Source: Robiginitomaculum sp. (lineage in GTDB: Bacteria > Pseudomonadota > Alphaproteobacteria > Caulobacterales > Maricaulaceae). Taken from it: a stretch of DNA of 5,940 nt. This document shows positions 5,853 to 5,940 of the stretch, piece by piece. Below the pieces are notes generated by a model. It was not told the origin of the DNA, ran no database searches, and worked only from the letters and a program-made list of their open reading frames with translations. Position 1 is the stretch's first letter. Every line of letters starts with the position of its first letter. The position numbers and the translations under genes were made by a program. The DNA lies in the NCBI GenBank assembly GCA_002733385.1, contig NVVO01000014.1, positions 68,763 to 74,702 on the forward strand, read 5' to 3'.

Positions 5853-5854
5853 GG

Positions 5855-5940
5855 TGGTCCCCATTAATTGGACAGTTTTCGACGTTTTTTAAGCTACACT
5901 TTGTATCATCTGGTCGGTTTCCATTTCTTGTCTATTTTTC
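5855..5940 (-). mobile_element. End of a second insertion sequence, IS3-like, running out of the window
   Basis: Right after the small gene the sequence changes to TGGTCCCCATTAATTGG followed by ACAG, a TG-starting end of the sort seen in IS3-family elements (read on the minus strand it closes in CA). A minus-strand frame that stops 34 bases inside this end fits a transposase ORF ending near the element's right end. The possible target duplication would be AGG or GAGG (5851-5854). The family call rests on the end sequence and layout only, since nearly all of the element is outside the window. Confidence 0.55.
5889..5940 (-). CDS. C-terminal tail of a probable IS3-like transposase (partial)
   Basis: Only the last 16 complete codons plus the TAA stop (complement of 5889-5891) are in the window; the frame is open to the edge and reads KNRQEMETDQMIQSVA. 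No catalytic motif can be seen in so short a piece. Its place, with the stop 34 bases from the element end and pointing outward, is what is expected for the second ORF (orfB, DDE integrase core) of an IS3-family element. The call is an inference from position. Confidence 0.45.
   Translation of the reverse strand, partial: KNRQEMETDQMIQSVA

Larger units (their letters stand above)
3459..5854 (+). mobile_element. IS1595-family insertion sequence with probable cargo genes; right end not seen
   Basis: The secure part is 3459-4505: the break in the GT51 frame, an end starting GGCATATATATACTTGAC, a promoter inside it, and a complete IS1595-type transposase. Three further genes (4529-5852) on the same strand follow with gaps of 23, -4 and -4 bases and share the AT-rich composition. 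A sequence matching the inverted left end (TATATATGCC type) was not found between the transposase stop and 5855, where another IS end begins. I therefore infer that the three genes lie inside the IS1595 element as passengers and that its right end is beyond, or was removed by, the second IS. Alternatives are a short IS1595 copy that lost its right end next to unrelated DNA, or an unrecognised divergent right end near 4506-4528. Confidence 0.6.

Noticed and set aside
1..5940. CRISPR arrays, tRNA or rRNA genes
   Set aside because: No regularly spaced direct repeats and no cloverleaf or rRNA-like sequence were seen on either strand.

Overview
The window reads as a chromosomal segment of a Gram-negative alphaproteobacterium. 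The evidence is the gene order leuS-lptE-holA on one strand, the lipopolysaccharide-assembly lipoprotein LptE, and protein wording typical of that class (for example the LeuRS stretch around GNPLDRHATWKHVDCPKC). Genus cannot be read from the sequence. Host genes are of middling to fairly high GC, whereas everything after about position 3459 is visibly more AT-rich and uses different codons, as expected of acquired DNA.

Positions 1-3002 hold a housekeeping block: the 3' half of leuS (leucyl-tRNA synthetase), a 120-bp very GC-rich hairpin-forming spacer, lptE (outer-membrane LPS translocon lipoprotein), and holA (DNA polymerase III delta, clamp-loader subunit). holA starts inside the lptE stop codon (ATGA overlap), so these two are surely cotranscribed. 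Positions 3053-3457 hold the first 135 codons of a GT51-type peptidoglycan glycosyltransferase, cut off mid-domain.

The cut is made by an IS1595-family element whose left end is placed at about 3459. A consensus-like promoter (TTGACA, 17 bp, TATATA) sits just inside that end and would start transcription at or within a base or two of the transposase ATG, giving a leaderless mRNA. Behind the transposase come three tightly packed genes: an unrecognised 247-aa protein, a PIN-domain ribonuclease-like protein overlapping it by ATGA, and a 43-aa charged protein that starts with GTG overlapping the PIN stop. The right end of the IS1595 element is not found before position 5855, so these genes look like cargo (passenger genes) of the element, perhaps a toxin-antitoxin-like stabilising module.

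From about 5855 to the window edge lies what looks like the end of a second, IS3-like insertion sequence in the opposite orientation, including the last 16 codons of a minus-strand ORF that is probably its transposase. A terminator-like hairpin for the minus strand lies immediately outside it. The simplest history is: IS1595 plus cargo entered the GT51 gene, and an IS3-like element then landed just behind the cargo, hiding or removing the IS1595 right end. The most interesting part is 4529-5852, the three-gene PIN module with a non-standard partner carried by a transposon.
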